Notes: a model not told the origin generated them from the letters alone. DNA of 64,000 bases from Bimuria novae-zelandiae CBS 107.79 (GCA_010015655.1 ML976668.1:1088066-1152065); one strand, 5' to 3'; positions 1-12,342 are shown, counted from the first letter of the stretch. Made by a program: numbers and translations.

Positions 1-14
1 TGCGGAAATAGACA

Positions 15-332
15 TTACACTCTTCTCCAAAAGTTGCGAAAATTTTCGTCCGTCCATGTTTCCCCGCTCATTAAACCATACTCAACATGTAAACGCTGTA
101 TATAGTGTAAGAAGTCGATATCATGGAGCCCATCGCTTGGATGGCCGCCCATTTCCAACCATGCCCCTTCAACGCAATACCAGGCCTCTGGATCGGAAAA
201 GAAGGGCTTCGTCGCCTCAGTACGTATTAAGTCCGACGTTTGCATAAGTTGGAAGAGTGTTGGATTGTCGCAAAATCGTAGGACGCGCAGTTGCAGCTCT
301 GCAGGTAACCGGGCGAACAGGTGGAAGGACAC
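15..332 (-). CDS. F-box/2EXR-like protein, 5' part (partial)
   Basis: An open frame of 105 codons starts at an ATG at 332 and ends at a TAA at 15. The N-terminus reads LFARLPAELQLRVLRFC, the leucine/proline pattern of a fungal F-box or 2EXR-type head (LPxEL followed by an amphipathic helix). After it comes a region typical of fungal F-box proteins of unknown target. Fungal proteins of this kind are usually 250-400 residues, so 105 is short. The frame may continue past an intron outside the window, or it may be truncated. F-box proteins usually act as substrate receptors of SCF ubiquitin ligases; the substrate here is unknown. Only about 260 bp of upstream sequence remains before the transposon block at 596, so its promoter region ends in transposon DNA. 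Confidence 0.5.
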   Translation of the reverse strand: MSFHLFARLPAELQLRVLRFCDNPTLFQLMQTSDLIRTEATKPFFSDPEAWYCVEGAWLEMGGHPSDGLHDIDFLHYIQRLHVEYGLMSGETWTDENFRNFWRRV

Positions 333-593
333 GTTTGGTGGTGCAGTCGAACTTGGTTGGCGGATGTGGCATGCGAAAGGGATGCGTAGTTCTCCTTGCT
401 ATGTGGATTGGATAGTGAAGATACTGGCGTCGATGGGTTGTTCCCAATTCCCATATGCAATTGCGCGTACCATGGTGGTGATGCGGGGGTGGGTCGGAGC
501 AGTTAGGTTGGAGACGAAGCACTATTTGAAGCTGTGCCGTAACAGGGGTGGGCGAGTAACGGTAAGTATGAGGAGCTCGTTTTTAGTGAGGAC
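333..593. other. Short promoter-side spacer
   Basis: This GC-balanced DNA lies between the F-box-like gene and the TA target site at 594-595. I see no convincing reading frame or RNA gene. It presumably holds the promoter of the minus-strand gene. Confidence 0.4.
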
Positions 594-1500
594 TACCGTA
601 TCTTGGCAGTCAGTGCACCACGTCAGTCAGTGCACCACCCTTAAAGAATTTATAGCACTTATAAAACTTTTTATACTAGGTATTTTAATTCGGTTTTTTA
701 AGATGTAAAACTAGTTTATCTATATTTTATTTTAACTTTATTAAAAAAACCTTTTATAAGTATAATATTTAAATCTAAAATTTCTACGTATTTTTACTTG
801 TTTTTATTATAATTTAATGCATAATTAATATTTAAAAAACTTTATTATCACTAAATATTATAACACTACTAGTATGGTATAACACTACTAATATAGTATA
901 GACATGTATTTTATACATACTATATAGGATAGATAGCTTTTAATATAGCTTTAAAAAGTATATAACTATTTTAAAAAAAGACTTTCAAAATCTTTCTTAA
1001 TAAAATTAGAATAAATACTTTCTTTATAAGTTTCTATTTTATATAATCTAATTAGATATTTCTAGTTAGATTACTCTAGTTTATATTATAAATTATATAT
1101 TAATATGAAATTTAGAATTTTTTTACAAAGTTTTTTAATACCAATTTTAAAAACATTAAGATATTACACTAATTAAATATATAACCATGATATAAATATA
1201 ATCTAGTAGTAGTATATTATTATATTTTATTTTTAAATTATACTTTATGACTTATATAGATCAAATAAAGTTAAACTTTCTATAATATTTACTTTTTCTT
1301 ATTTAGCCATAAGTACTACACTTATATAAGCTTTTTAAAAAAAATTTAAAACATTTATATATTTAATTTCTCTATTCTACCCATTCTAGAATTTATATTC
1401 GTTAGAATTTATATTCATTAAAAATGTTGGTTTTTTATTTAATTAAAATGGTTATTTTAATGGTGTTTTCATTATATTTTATAGTAATTTCTTAATAAGG

Positions 1501-1689
1501 TATTGTGGACCTGTGTACACGCCCCTGGGTGCATGTCTATATGCACGGGCTACCTGTTTACGCTGGCAGCTGCTCCCGCCACTAGCGTCTCGGCATATAT
1601 ATCACACATTACCCACAGACTCTAGATACTCTCTATACGTAGATTCTCGTCAATTAATAGATACATACTCGGTCTCAGCCTCCATGATA
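1501..1689. repeat. Solo LTR, 189 bp, inserted in the first TIR element
   Basis: A GC-richer island sits inside AT-rich transposon DNA. It begins TATTGTGGACCTG (probably TG to TA by RIP) and ends CCTCCATGATA (probably CA to TA). It is flanked by the direct repeat TAAGG at 1496-1500 and 1690-1694, the 5-bp duplication expected of LTR-retrotransposon integration. No internal region remains, so it is read as a solo LTR left by recombination. Confidence 0.7.
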
Positions 1690-2725
1690 TAAGGATAATA
1701 TCTATTAAGAGAATTCTTTTATAATATTAATTTAGACTCTATTATCTATTATCTTACTATCTAGAACCTTTTAACTAAAAGCTTTTTTATATTTCTTTTC
1801 TATTAAATTAACTTACTATTAATATTAGCTTAGTATTAGTACTAAAAATTTCCTTATAATTACTATTTAGGAATTTGTAAGTATTTTAGAAAATGAAACA
1901 TCGTTCTAATAAAAATGTTCTATATTAATGAATTAAAAAATGTTAAAATATTATAAGTAAGGTCTATTTCTTTCACTGTATTTAATCAATTCTTAAAGAA
2001 AATTATTTATATTATATAAATAGTATATAAAAAAGTGATTTAGCTTAAAGTATTAGTATACTATACTTTTTAAAACTATATTAAATCCCATTTAACGTAT
2101 ATAATATGTATATAATATATGTCTTTAATTTATTAGTAGTGTTATAATATTTAGTAATAATATAATTTTTTTAAATATTAATCATGCATTAAATTATAAC
2201 AGAAAGTAGTAAAAGCATATAAAAATTTAAATCTTACTTATTATAATTATAAATTTTTAATTTTTAATTTTGAATAAGTTAAGATATAATATTAACAAAT
2301 CAGTTTTATATTGGAAAAAAACCTAATTAAAATACCTAGTATATAAAGTTTTATAAGTACTATAAATTCTTGAAGGGTGGTGCACTGACTAACGTGGTGC
2401 ACTAATGTTAGGATCTGAGATCCAAGGAAGGCTGTGCCGGTTTTGTACTTAACCACTCATGTTATTCGCTAGGAATGACTGGTCATTTGCGACTACGCCG
2501 CATGGTGCTAAGTTATGTGACTGCTCTGTAGAGAGCGCTCGCCATCGAGCAGTCTAGGACATGTATATAGGAACGCGATGGTAGTCTTCTACTATCGTGT
2601 TTAACCTATTTACTAATTTATTATTTGGATTTGACTTAGGCTCTTGTTAATTTAATTATGCTATATATACTTTTAATACTAACGCCCTATTAATACGCGC
2701 GAGCTATTAATACTCCTTACTTATA

Positions 2726-4580
2726 GAGCCCCCCCCCCAGATTTAACCCAACCCTAGATTTAACCTAGTAAAAGCACGCGACGCGCATGCATCACGCGTT
2801 ATCCCTACCAATGCCTCACCAAACACTAAAAAGACAATTAAATCGCGAAATTTAAATACAGAAGTCTTTATATACCTTTTAAAATAAAGATTTTTCTTCT
2901 CTAAATTCTACTGCAGACTTCTTTGACGTTTCGCGACGCACCTTACACCGCAGGCATTACGGCGGCTTAACGCAGTCTATAAGCCACGAAATAGCTTAGA
3001 TCCTATTAAACACGGAAAAAAAGACTCTTATACGATAAATTAAGAACTACACTATTACTAGAACCTAAATTACTTACTTAATACTAAAGGAGCTTACCCT
3101 TCTTATACGGGCCGCACGCGTTACGCACACGTTATAACTAGCCCCTTCTTTATAATTACTCTCCTATATTAATAATAAATAGATTACACGTTTCTAAAAG
3201 AGGAACCCTAAAATAGAAGGGGTATTTACTAGGCATCTTAAGTATTTATAAAAGGAAGGAGCATCCTACGCGCGTGTAGAGCGCTAGTTCAACGCAGTAG
3301 CTTTAAAAATAGAGGAGCATGCGTACCTCCCTTCGGATATATAGAACATGGATAAGTCAGGATTTGGTGTTAGTAAGGAGCAGATTATAAAGGTATTAGT
3401 GTACCTTAATGCTACTTAAAAGGACAAAGTAATTGCTAGGAAGCAAGAATAGGTTATAGATATTAAGTACATTAATACTACAGGCGAAGCGCTAGCTCCC
3501 CTCTTAATTTTTAAAAGAAATAATATTAACACATAATAGATTAATAAGTAATCGCCTCTAGGGTGGCATTTTACTACTAGTAAGAATGGCTGGACATTAA
3601 ATAACCTGGGTCTGGAATAGCTAAAGAGAGTATTTAATCTATTAACCCGTGACAAGGCTGCGGGGCGCTAGCGTTTACTTATTACGGATAGACATGGAAG
3701 TTATATACGCGCAGATTTTATCGCCTACTATATAGGAAATTAGATTAATCTTTTAATTATGCCTGCTTATTGCTCGCATATACTCTAACCTCTTAATCTT
3801 GGCATCTTTTTAGCGTTTAAATAGTATCACTCCTGTGAGACGCATGTAATATCCTAGCTTAGCTTATAGCGCATCCCGCGATTAGAGTGGATAGAATTAC
3901 TATCCTACGCACGAGAGAAGGCAATATTAAAGAAAAATATACTTAGTAAATAGCGTGCTACTAGCTTATAACCTGCGTTACCTATGCGCGTCCTTAGTAA
4001 CCTGCCTTATAAGTTGCCCCTACTATTGCCTGTCCTAGCTACACTATAACAAGCAACTAATCTAGATCTCTCTCTACTATAGAGCTCTCCTCTAGAGCTA
4101 GTAGAACTACTAAGATTAAATAAGCAATTTATAGAGTTGCTTCGCGAGGATCCCGCAGTCCTCTCGCCAGTAAAACGCTACGCAAAACGGATAACACGCC
4201 TCTATAAAATATAAAATACTATAATAGCTATTTAAGCTAAGCAGATCGCAGATTAGTCTAAGCTTCTTTAGAAGTAAAAGAAGGCTAAGAAAGGAAAAAG
4301 AGTTTAACTAGAAGGTTAATTAATCTATATAATAATAGAAGTGTTGCAGATCGCCCGCGAAGAGGAGGCGAAGTTAATAATAAAACAAGTAAGGGGGCGC
4401 CTATAAAAGGTTATAGTACTAGAAGAAGATAGTTAGGAGGAAGCGAAAGGTTCGGATTATTTAGTAGATAGTTTATTAGAGGGGCCGGCAAAGCGCACGC
4501 GACGCGTAATGCGATCGCGTGCGCAGAGTTAATTTTGCTAGGTTAAATCTGGGGTTGGGTCAAATCTGGGGGGGAGACTC
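2726..4580 (+). mobile_element. Tc1/mariner-pogo DNA transposon inside a solo LTR
   Basis: The inverted ends begin GAG followed by a C-run and then CAGATTTAACCCAACC on the left. The reverse complement of the right end is GAGTCT, a C-run and CAGATTTGACCCAACC. TA dinucleotides flank it at 2724-2725 and 4581-4582. The inside carries a plus-strand DDE transposase remnant with many TAG/TAA stops. Its terminal repeats and transposase differ from those of the other pogo elements in the window, so it is a separate subfamily. Confidence 0.8.
2850..4480 (+). pseudogene. pogo-type DDE transposase remnant
   Basis: Conceptual translation through stops shows the DDE_1 landmarks. The first catalytic Asp is in NMDKSGFG (about 3351). 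The second is in LLITDRHGS (about 3687). The third position, 36 codons on in the HIL-PLN-LG motif (about 3795), reads Asn where Asp is expected, as a GAT to AAT change would give. Further downstream the frame keeps the arginine-rich pre-C-terminal region. Start and end are approximate because of stop codons. The protein would be inactive. Confidence 0.7.
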
Positions 4581-4971
4581 TATTATTAATACTCTTGCCT
4601 AAGAACTAACCCTTATCCCTTTAGGACCAGCTACCCCTTAGGGTCTTAATAACTAACTACTAAGATACGGTAACGTATCCTTACGCGTGATGCGCCACCT
4701 CGCGTAATACGCCACCCTTATTAAAAGTAGCTCACGCAAAATAAGGCTATAAAGCCACCTAGAATTAATACTATTACAAGATATTCTAGTATAGTAGTAA
4801 GTTAATAGCTATAATTAATTTACGCTATTTAAATTTATTTAAAAGCTTAATATTACAGCGGCTACGTGTAGATTTAGTTAGGGTAGTAAATACGTCCTCT
4901 AAGGCCTTCCTAATATCTATAGTATTAATAACACGTTTCTAACGCTTTCTACTATGTAGAGATGGCTAAGA

Positions 4972-5357
4972 TGTAACAGGAACAATCGCTCGTCGACACG
5001 AGAAACCTTGGCCAGTCAGGACAGGATCCGAGATCATCCGAAAACTGACACTCATCCATATCGGACCAATTTCGGATCTATCAGACCGATGGGAAACTAC
5101 GGATCCGATTCGGACCTATTTAGGATCCATCAGACCGACGGTCAACCTATGGCAGTTATGTGCTAGCTAGCCATCTGGGAAGAGGTGTATTTAGAGGAGC
5201 TTGGGGCCTTTGTAGTTCAGTACCTTTTCCGTATCCTTTCGTACCAGGCCTATAGGCACTTAATTCATTCGAGGCTACATTCTTATACACGCACTCCCAC
5301 ATGCCTCTGCTAGGAGATACGCCAACATCGATCCTTTGAGTGACCTGCGCCGATACA
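4972..5357. repeat. Solo LTR (386 bp) of the Ty3 family found intact at 33285-40497
   Basis: It begins TGTAACAGGAACAATCGCTC and ends CTGCGCCGATACA. Length and sequence match both LTRs of the Ty3 element at 33285-40497, apart from transition differences. It is flanked by the direct repeat TAAGA (4967-4971 and 5358-5362) and lies in the C-terminal coding part of a Fot1-like transposase. TG...CA ends and a 5-bp duplication show a true integration followed by LTR-LTR recombination. Confidence 0.92.
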
Positions 5358-5653
5358 TAAGAGGCCTTTCTCTTACCTTTTTAGGATAATTATAGAGCTT
5401 TTGCTACGTTACGGACAGACTTTTAGGCAGCGCGCTAAGCTACCTTTTCAGCCTTCTCCTTCTCCTTCGCCTTCTTAGCTGCCTCTCGCGCAGCACACTT
5501 TTCCGCTAGATCTTTTCCTTATATAATTTAGCTACTTTCTTTAGCTCTACTATTTTTACTTTTTAAAGCTACTACTGCTTATCCTCTTGCTCCTTTATAG
5601 ACTAACGTATATAAGCCTCTCTGACCTTCCTTAGTAACTATAAAACTATACCC

Positions 5654-7806
5654 CTATCCCTTAGGCTGTAGCGACATGTTCCGCTAGCAGGGGTCCTCTG
5701 TTAACATTCGTGTCGGCTATTATTAACAACGCGTTACGTTAAACGGTATTTATATTTAATTAAGATAGCCCTATTTCTTATTATTATATACTATGGTAGT
5801 TTTGTAGTTAATTAATAAGCTAGGTAATAAGTAAGTAGCAAGAAAACGCACTTTTAAAAAAGTTATAGCTAAAATCTTAGCCCTTAGTTTTATTTAATTT
5901 AAACCCTTTAACGCAGGAAGTCCGCGTAGGCTAGAGGTTAGATTGCTGGAGTAGATGCTAGCGATCCCTACGCTATACGAATTATTCTATCTCTTCTAGC
6001 CTAATTAGGTTTAAAATACTATTGCTTGGAATATAAATGCATATGCTGGACTACACCAAGACTCCGCTAATACAAACTAGCGACACTGGCATCTAACCAC
6101 AGTAGACAAGATCTAGGTCTTTGCAGGCTTAATTATCTATATAGGGACAATACCTGCCCCTTAGATCAAGAACTATTAGAGGGATAACATTAACTAAGTA
6201 ATATTTACTTAGGCGACAGATATCTCCTATATAGTTTTACTAGTTAGAGTATTATTTATATATATTAGCTATAAATTTAGATATGCAGAAGCCTGCTAAG
6301 ATTAATATTAATAGTAAAGAGTTTACTATATATCTTAAACCTCTTGAAAAGAAGTAATGTCTAAATTCTTTATTATACTTTCTAAATTAGGTTAAGAAAT
6401 AGTAGTATAAGGTGGAGCTATTAGTAGGACTACTTTAAGATAAATTTATATCCTACTATTTACCTTCCTTAAGGGTCGCGATTAATAAACTTATACTTTA
6501 TTACTTTAGATAATTACTACACACGTTTAAAATGCTAAATAATCTAATTTTATAAAGGTATAAAGTCTTTAGTTTAGCTAATTATAGTTATATTTATAAC
6601 TTTACATTAGCGAGCTAATTTAATAAGATAATAGACTATATTTTATATTAAAATTTAACTAACACTAGCTTAATAGTAGTAAGCTTAACTAAAACTCTCT
6701 TTAACCTAGACAGGATATCCTTTTCTATAGTTTATATAGTTAACTACTTTAGTCCTGTTCCTCTATTTTGACAGCTTTAGAAGGAAGGCTATAGAGCTAT
6801 AAAAATAATTAGACTTTATTATAATCTTCCCCTATAGCTAAAGAAGCTAAAAGATTATATCTAAAAAATGTCTTAGGATACTATTGCTATAATTTCTATA
6901 CTAGATATTCTTTATATAGCCTAGGTAGATAACAATCTAGTGCTTATTTTGTCCACGATCTATATAGTGAATGGTTCTGGGGATATAGTTTTGCGAGATC
7001 ATTAGATTCCCGCGAAAATATTTACTAATGTACCTAGTTTATAAAAGCTATTTTTTACGATTTTAAATATGTTTTTATTAAAACACTTCAGATCCCTAAA
7101 GTAATAGATAATCATTATTACTTTATAGGTAGTTTAAATATTACTAACTAACTTTAGAAGCATATAAAAACCTATTAAATAGTATTCTAAGTATAGTAAC
7201 TAATTTTATATTAACTTATTAATGCCACCTATTATAATGCGTATTAAATAAGTATATTTCTTTACTAAAGTATAGTTTAAAAAATAGAACATTTTAAGTT
7301 TCGCAAGCAGATTTTTAATAGTTTATCTATATTTTCCTATACGGTTAAATAGTCTAAGTTATTAAGGAAATTACAGATCTCTAATTAACGCTTATAGTTA
7401 TTAGGAGGGCACGAGCAAATACATAAATTTTTTAATAAAAAGCACTATATTTAGTATATCATTTAGCGTTAGAATAAAGACCTTTAAGATTAGTATTAAC
7501 CTTTTTAAACTAAATTTATAAGATAGATTAGTTAAACGTCTTAAAGTTATAAATAGTGTAAGACTTCCTTATATTTTAAAAGTTCTTATTAAGTAGAATT
7601 TTATTTGGTTTAATAGCTCTTTATATCATAAATTCTATATAGCTTAAACTTAAAATAGTAATTCTTACAGAGGCGTATTCTTATACACTATAATGCACTA
7701 TCGTACACCACAATTAAGCTTATTAATTTAACTAATAAGAGTTCCTTATTTACGTGGAATAGGGGACCCTTACTAGCGGAACATGTCGCTATAGCATAAG
7801 GGATAG
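5654..7806 (+). mobile_element. piggyBac-like DNA transposon
   Basis: Inverted ends of about 38 bp share CTATCCCTTA and then TAGCGACATGTTCCGCTAG. They flank a 2.15-kb AT-rich interior inserted in a Fot1-like transposase. The plus strand carries a decayed piggyBac-type (DDE_Tnp_1_7) transposase. The expected TTAA duplication is not evident at the borders, so the outermost bases are uncertain by several nucleotides. Confidence 0.65.
6110..7650 (+). pseudogene. piggyBac transposase remnant
   Basis: Reading through stops, the plus strand keeps the piggyBac signatures. Around 6925-7015 there is DNNLVLILSTIY followed by NGSGDIVLRD, matching the family block of the W-x-DN-x-V-x-LLST-x-H type. Around 7105-7160 there is IDNHYYFIGSLNITN, matching the family block of the IDDYNxxMGGVDxAN type. 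The Asp in the second block is replaced by Asn. It is an inactive relic. Confidence 0.65.
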
Positions 7807-9347
7807 TAATTTTAACGTTACTAAAAATTAAGAAGCTTACCCTTCTTCTCATTCTTTTTCTTAACTAATAAATCCCCTTTAAGCCTATTAATCTTATAGT
7901 AAAGTAGCTTATTTAAACTAAAACCATAATAAAGTAAGTAGCTAAGTTTCTACGCGTCCTTACTATCCTAATTCTTTATTATAGCTTGTATAAGGTAATA
8001 TAGTTTACGCTACTTAGATCTACTAAGTACTAAAATAAAGCTTTTTTATAATTCTTACTTATTTTAGGTAGTTCAGGTAACTCTTTTAAGTATAACCTCT
8101 AGGTTAAAAGGTAATATACTAGTAGTTTTAAAAGACTTAAGTAATATCTTCTCCTTAAAAGAGCTTATCTAGACCTTTTAAAAAAGAGGAAAGAAGTTAC
8201 CATTCTTAATTAAAATTAGGCTTTAGCTTTTTTAAGAGGTAGGTTATAACCTTAGCTAAGTAGGCTAATAAGAAAGGCTTAAAGAGGACTATATTAAGTA
8301 GTTAAAGTATATATATTAAATAAAAGGGAAATATAATTAAGAGAATTTTATTTTTATTATAATAGTTAATAAAATCTATAGTAATATAAGATTTATAGCT
8401 ATTAAGAATAAGTAATTAGTAAAATTATTAAGCTTTTACTTTAGTGTAGTAATTAAATACCTACTTAAGCTAGGCAAGACTAATATTATTATTTATCTAG
8501 TTTAAAAGTAAAGAGGAGACGTATATACTATAATTTCCTATCTTAATAAATAAAGCTTAGTAGTAACGCTAATCTATTAGTGTATATATATGCTAGAAAG
8601 ATAATCTATTCGCGAAAGCTATCTTAAAAATATATTATAACTTTCTTATTCTTTCACATGCGTTTGCCAAACACTCGTTTTAATTAGCTAATAATAATAA
8701 TAATAAGGAAGCTCTTTTTATCTATATTATATATATAATAAGACTTAATATTATATTTCTTAATTTTATTGCTTATAATATTAAAATACGGACTATAATT
8801 ATCCCTTAAATTAGTTTAGTAGTAATTACTATCTATACTAGCTACCTATTAAGAGATTAAATAAATACTATATTAGTTAATAAAGCGCGTAACGTAGCTC
8901 TCGCTTACTATCTCCTTAGCTATTATTAACGCGAAATTTTATAATATCTTTTTATAGGTACTACGTAGCGTGCTATAAGCCCTTTATATAGTTAATAAGC
9001 TTTACCTTGTATTATAGAGTAAGTTTTTATTAATTAATTGCCTTATCTACGCGCGACTGTGTTCCGGCCTTATATCTTTGTATTAAAGTAGAACGCTATA
9101 CACCATACTTGCTAGCTATTTTCTTATAGGAGAATCCTTTATTAGGTTGCAGTAATTCTATCTTAGCAAGCGCATCGTCAATCGGAGCCATATTGGTGGA
9201 GTTATGTGGTGTTGAAAATAGGGAGGATTTCTGTTGGGATGCGCATTAACGTGCACGGACAGCTCATGCCCGGAGACACCTCGTGCCCCGCCGAACACCA
9301 AGCCGCGTCTCAACACCACAACTTCAACAGACTATAACGCTACAGCC

Positions 9348-11190
9348 ATGGCACCTATTAACAATGCAATTAAAAATTTAAAATCGCGTAATCTAGGAGA
9401 ACACTTTACGTTAAAGGAAGTTATTAAGAAATACGAGGTTAACCGCTTAACGCTAGGGCGAAGGTAAAGAGGCGTAACAGCGTCTCGAGAGGATAGATAC
9501 TTAAATTAATAAGCTCTTAACCAATAACAAGAGCTAGAGCTTATATAATATATTATAAAGCTTATAAAGAGAGGCCTTCCTCCTACAAGAGAGATAATTA
9601 GGAATTTCTTATCTAAAGTAGCCTATTAGTAGCTAAGCGATTGATAGGTTTCTCGCTTCATCACTAAACACTAGATCTATATAATCTTAAAGTAGACCAC
9701 CGCCATAGATCGTGTTCGCCACCTAGCTAATTCTAAGTTAAAATACCGTCTCTATTTCGTGCTACTGCATCGAAAGATCACTAAATATTACCTTAAGGCT
9801 CGAGATATATACAATATAAATAAGAAGGGCTTCTTAATTAGCTTAATAGGCAGAAGCAAGAGGATATTTAGTAGGCGTTAATAGGAGAAGAAGGAGGTTT
9901 AAGTATCTCTTTAGGATAGATTACGCAAGTTCCTAACACTCCTAGCCTGCTACTACGCTAATAGGAGCTCGCTACCTCTAAGCCTTATCTACGCAGCTAA
10001 AAAAGGAGCTATATAATTAAGTTAGGTAGAGGATATTAAGATAGGAGAACATAAGGTCTTTGTCTTATTATCTCTAACAGGCTAATTAAACGACGACATA
10101 GGCCTAGCTTAGCTAGAGCAGGTATTTAATCGCTATATAAAGCAGCGATTAGGGAGATGGCAATTACTTATTCTTAATAGCTATAGATCTTATGTCACGA
10201 TAGAGTTTATTAACTACTATAATTGCCACAGGATCCTCCTTATAATCCTTCCCCCCTATTTAACTTATACGCTCTAGCCGCTTAACGTAGTGCTATTTAA
10301 GCCTCTCTCTTAAGCTTATTTTAATAAGCTTACTAACTATCTCTATAAGGCTTAAGGTCTTATTCTAATTAAGAAAGGAGACTTCTTTTTACTCTTCTAG
10401 AGCGCCTAGATATCCTCCTTTACGGAGAGCCTTATATTAAAGGCCTTCGAAGCTACTAGGATCTGGCCTATAGATGCTAACGTTATCCTCCATAGATTTG
10501 CTAGCACGCCAGAAGCTAAGAGAAGCTTATTATTAGGGCTCTCTAATTATAATTAGAGAAAGATAGATTAATTAGTTTAAGCTACTATTACTAATAGCTA
10601 TTAGTATAAGGTAAGAAAGCTACGTTTAGGCGTTTACTATCTCTTTATTTAGAATAAGCTTTTAAAGCATAAGAATAAGGGCTTAAAGGAGGCTCTTTAA
10701 TATAAAAAGAAGCATAGGAAGAAGGGCAAAGCTCTTAACCTTTAATAGCGCTAGGAATATTATAGTAGCGCTATCTACTAGTCTCCTCGCAAGCTACGTA
10801 AGGCTCGAGCTAGAGAAGTAGTACAGGAGCGAGATAAGATAGAGGAGAAACTTTAAAAAGCACAGGCTAAGAAGCAGCGCGAGGAGGCTTAACTATAGCG
10901 TTAAGTTAAGCTTAAAGAAAAGCGTATAGAGAGGTAAAAGCTTAAAGAGATAAAGGAGGTTAAGTAAGCTAAGAAAGTAGCTAAACGCGCGCGTAAAGTT
11001 AAAGCTTAACACTAAAAAAAAGCTATTTAATAAGCTTAAAAACGCAAGCAACTAGCCTTATAAGTAATTTTATTAAGTAATAAGCGTTAGAAACGCGCTA
11101 GCGCTGCTTACGCTAGTATTTAAGCTTAAGATAAGCTATTTACTACTTTACCTAAAGTTACATTACGTGGCCGCAATATTAAGCTCTCGA
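9348..11190 (+). pseudogene. Fot1-like transposase remnant
   Basis: It starts at ATG 9348 with MAPINNAIKNLKSRNLGEHF and is open for about 39 codons. After that TAG/TAA stops accumulate. The HTH (TLKEVIKKYEVNRLTLGRR), the linker with PPTREIIRNF, the DDE core and the Ala/Lys/Glu-rich C-terminal helix can all be followed in order. The characteristic last residues GRNIKLSSR are at about 11172-11192. The minus-oriented element at 11198 is inserted directly after them. It is non-functional. Confidence 0.75.
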
Positions 11191-12342
11191 GTAAATAACG
11201 TGTCCGTGCGCGTGCCGAGCCACTTCGCGTGACGAGCCACCCAACACCATAACAGCTCATGCAAGAATGAGGCTGCAGAACCACCCATAAACAATATTAT
11301 TATAAGATTTTCTACTAGGGTAGTCAATCGATAGCTGCGATTAATTTGCACTACTTAACTCTATCTGGAAGCTTGACGTCGCGGCCGCTGCGTGTAGATT
11401 TGCTCGGGGCAGTAGATGCGCCCTCTGAGGCCTCCCCAACATCTGTAGCATCAACAACACGTTTTGGACGCTTTCTGCTCTGTGCAGATGGCTAAGAAGC
11501 CTTTCTCTTACACCTTTGGGATAGTTGTAGAGCTTTTTCTGCGTCGCGGGCAGACTTCTAGGCGGCGCGCTGAGCTGCCTTTTCAGCCCTCTCCTTCTCC
11601 TTCGCCTTCTTAGCTGCCTCTCGCGCATCACGCTTTTCCTGCTACATTTTCTCCTTATATAGCTTAGCTACCTTCTTTAGCTCTGCTATTTTTACTTTTT
11701 AAAGCTACTACTGCTTATCCTCTTATTCCTTAATAGATTGACGAACACGTGCCTCCCTTACCTTCCTTAGTAACTATAAGATAGCCCTACTCTAATACTC
11801 CTAGCGCTATTAGAGATCTAGAGTCTTGCCCTTCTTTTTGCGCTTCTCTTTAATAGATAGTGCCTGCTTAATCCTATCCATCTCATGCTTAAGTAGCTCA
11901 TTTTGGACAGATAGGTGGTGGAGCGATTAACGAAGCTTCTTTGTATCTTGACTACCCTGATCCTTTACTGCTGATCGTACAAGCCTATCTATCTTTCTCT
12001 AGTCATGATCGCTAAGCCCTGATGAGGAGTTATCGCCTAATTCTTGATCCTGGGCGAACCTATCTAGGATAGGATTAGGATCAGGTGGCTTGGTTAGTTG
12101 GTTAGTATTCATTTTACGTCTCTTTAATAGGGATTAAGTCCACCATCTCGCCTCCCGAAGGGCATATACGACGTGCTAAGCTATGGAATTACAGTACTAA
12201 CACACTACCCTAGAAAGCATTTCTTGCCTGCGCGGGTATTACTACCATTTCGGAACTGCAGCTCCCCTTCCAGTTAGGGAGGCTGAGCGATGTATGTACA
12301 TTAGGGTGGTTTCCTTGCATTTTGAGGCATCTATGTGCTAAG

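Larger units (their letters stand above)
2406..4651. repeat. Solo LTR (about 0.39 kb net) split by a Fot1-like insertion
   Basis: The repeat starts TGTTAGGATCTGAG at 2406 and ends GGGTCTTAATA at 4651 (probably TTAACA before RIP). The 5-bp duplication ACTAA flanks it at 2401-2405 and 4652-4656. Its body is interrupted by the 1.86-kb element at 2726-4580. Removing that element leaves about 390 bp. It lies in the right terminal repeat of the element that starts at 596. Confidence 0.7.
596..4670. mobile_element. TIR DNA transposon (pogo/Fot1-type ends), RIP-degraded, holding nested insertions
   Basis: The left inverted repeat starts CCGTATCTTGGCAGTCAGTG at 596 after a TA at 594-595. The right repeat is split: its inner part lies at about 2378-2405 and its outer 14 bp (CTACTAAGATACGG) at 4657-4670, followed by TA at 4671-4672. 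The split is caused by a solo LTR flanked by the duplicated ACTAA. Once the insertions are removed, the two ends match apart from C/T and G/A differences. With both LTR insertions and the internal Fot1 element subtracted, the element is about 1.63 kb. It is extremely AT-rich and I can read no transposase, so it may be a non-autonomous or fully eroded copy. Its terminal motif resembles those of the elements at 19540 and 29282. Confidence 0.75.
4850..9191 (-). pseudogene. Fot1-like transposase remnant, split by two insertions
   Basis: The minus strand opens with MAPIDDALAKIELLQPNKGF and then a helix-turn-helix (FSYKKIASKYGV), like the N-termini of the other Fot1-like copies here. Later parts are heavily interrupted by TAA/TAG. 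The C-terminal coding segment near 5360-5650 and 4857-4971 matches the C-terminal region of the better-preserved copy at 11351-12075, including an Ala/Lys/Glu-rich helix. It is non-functional. Confidence 0.7.

Noticed and set aside
3416..3655. 79-codon minus-strand frame in the pogo element
   Set aside because: It is the antisense shadow of the plus-strand transposase remnant, whose motifs are clear.
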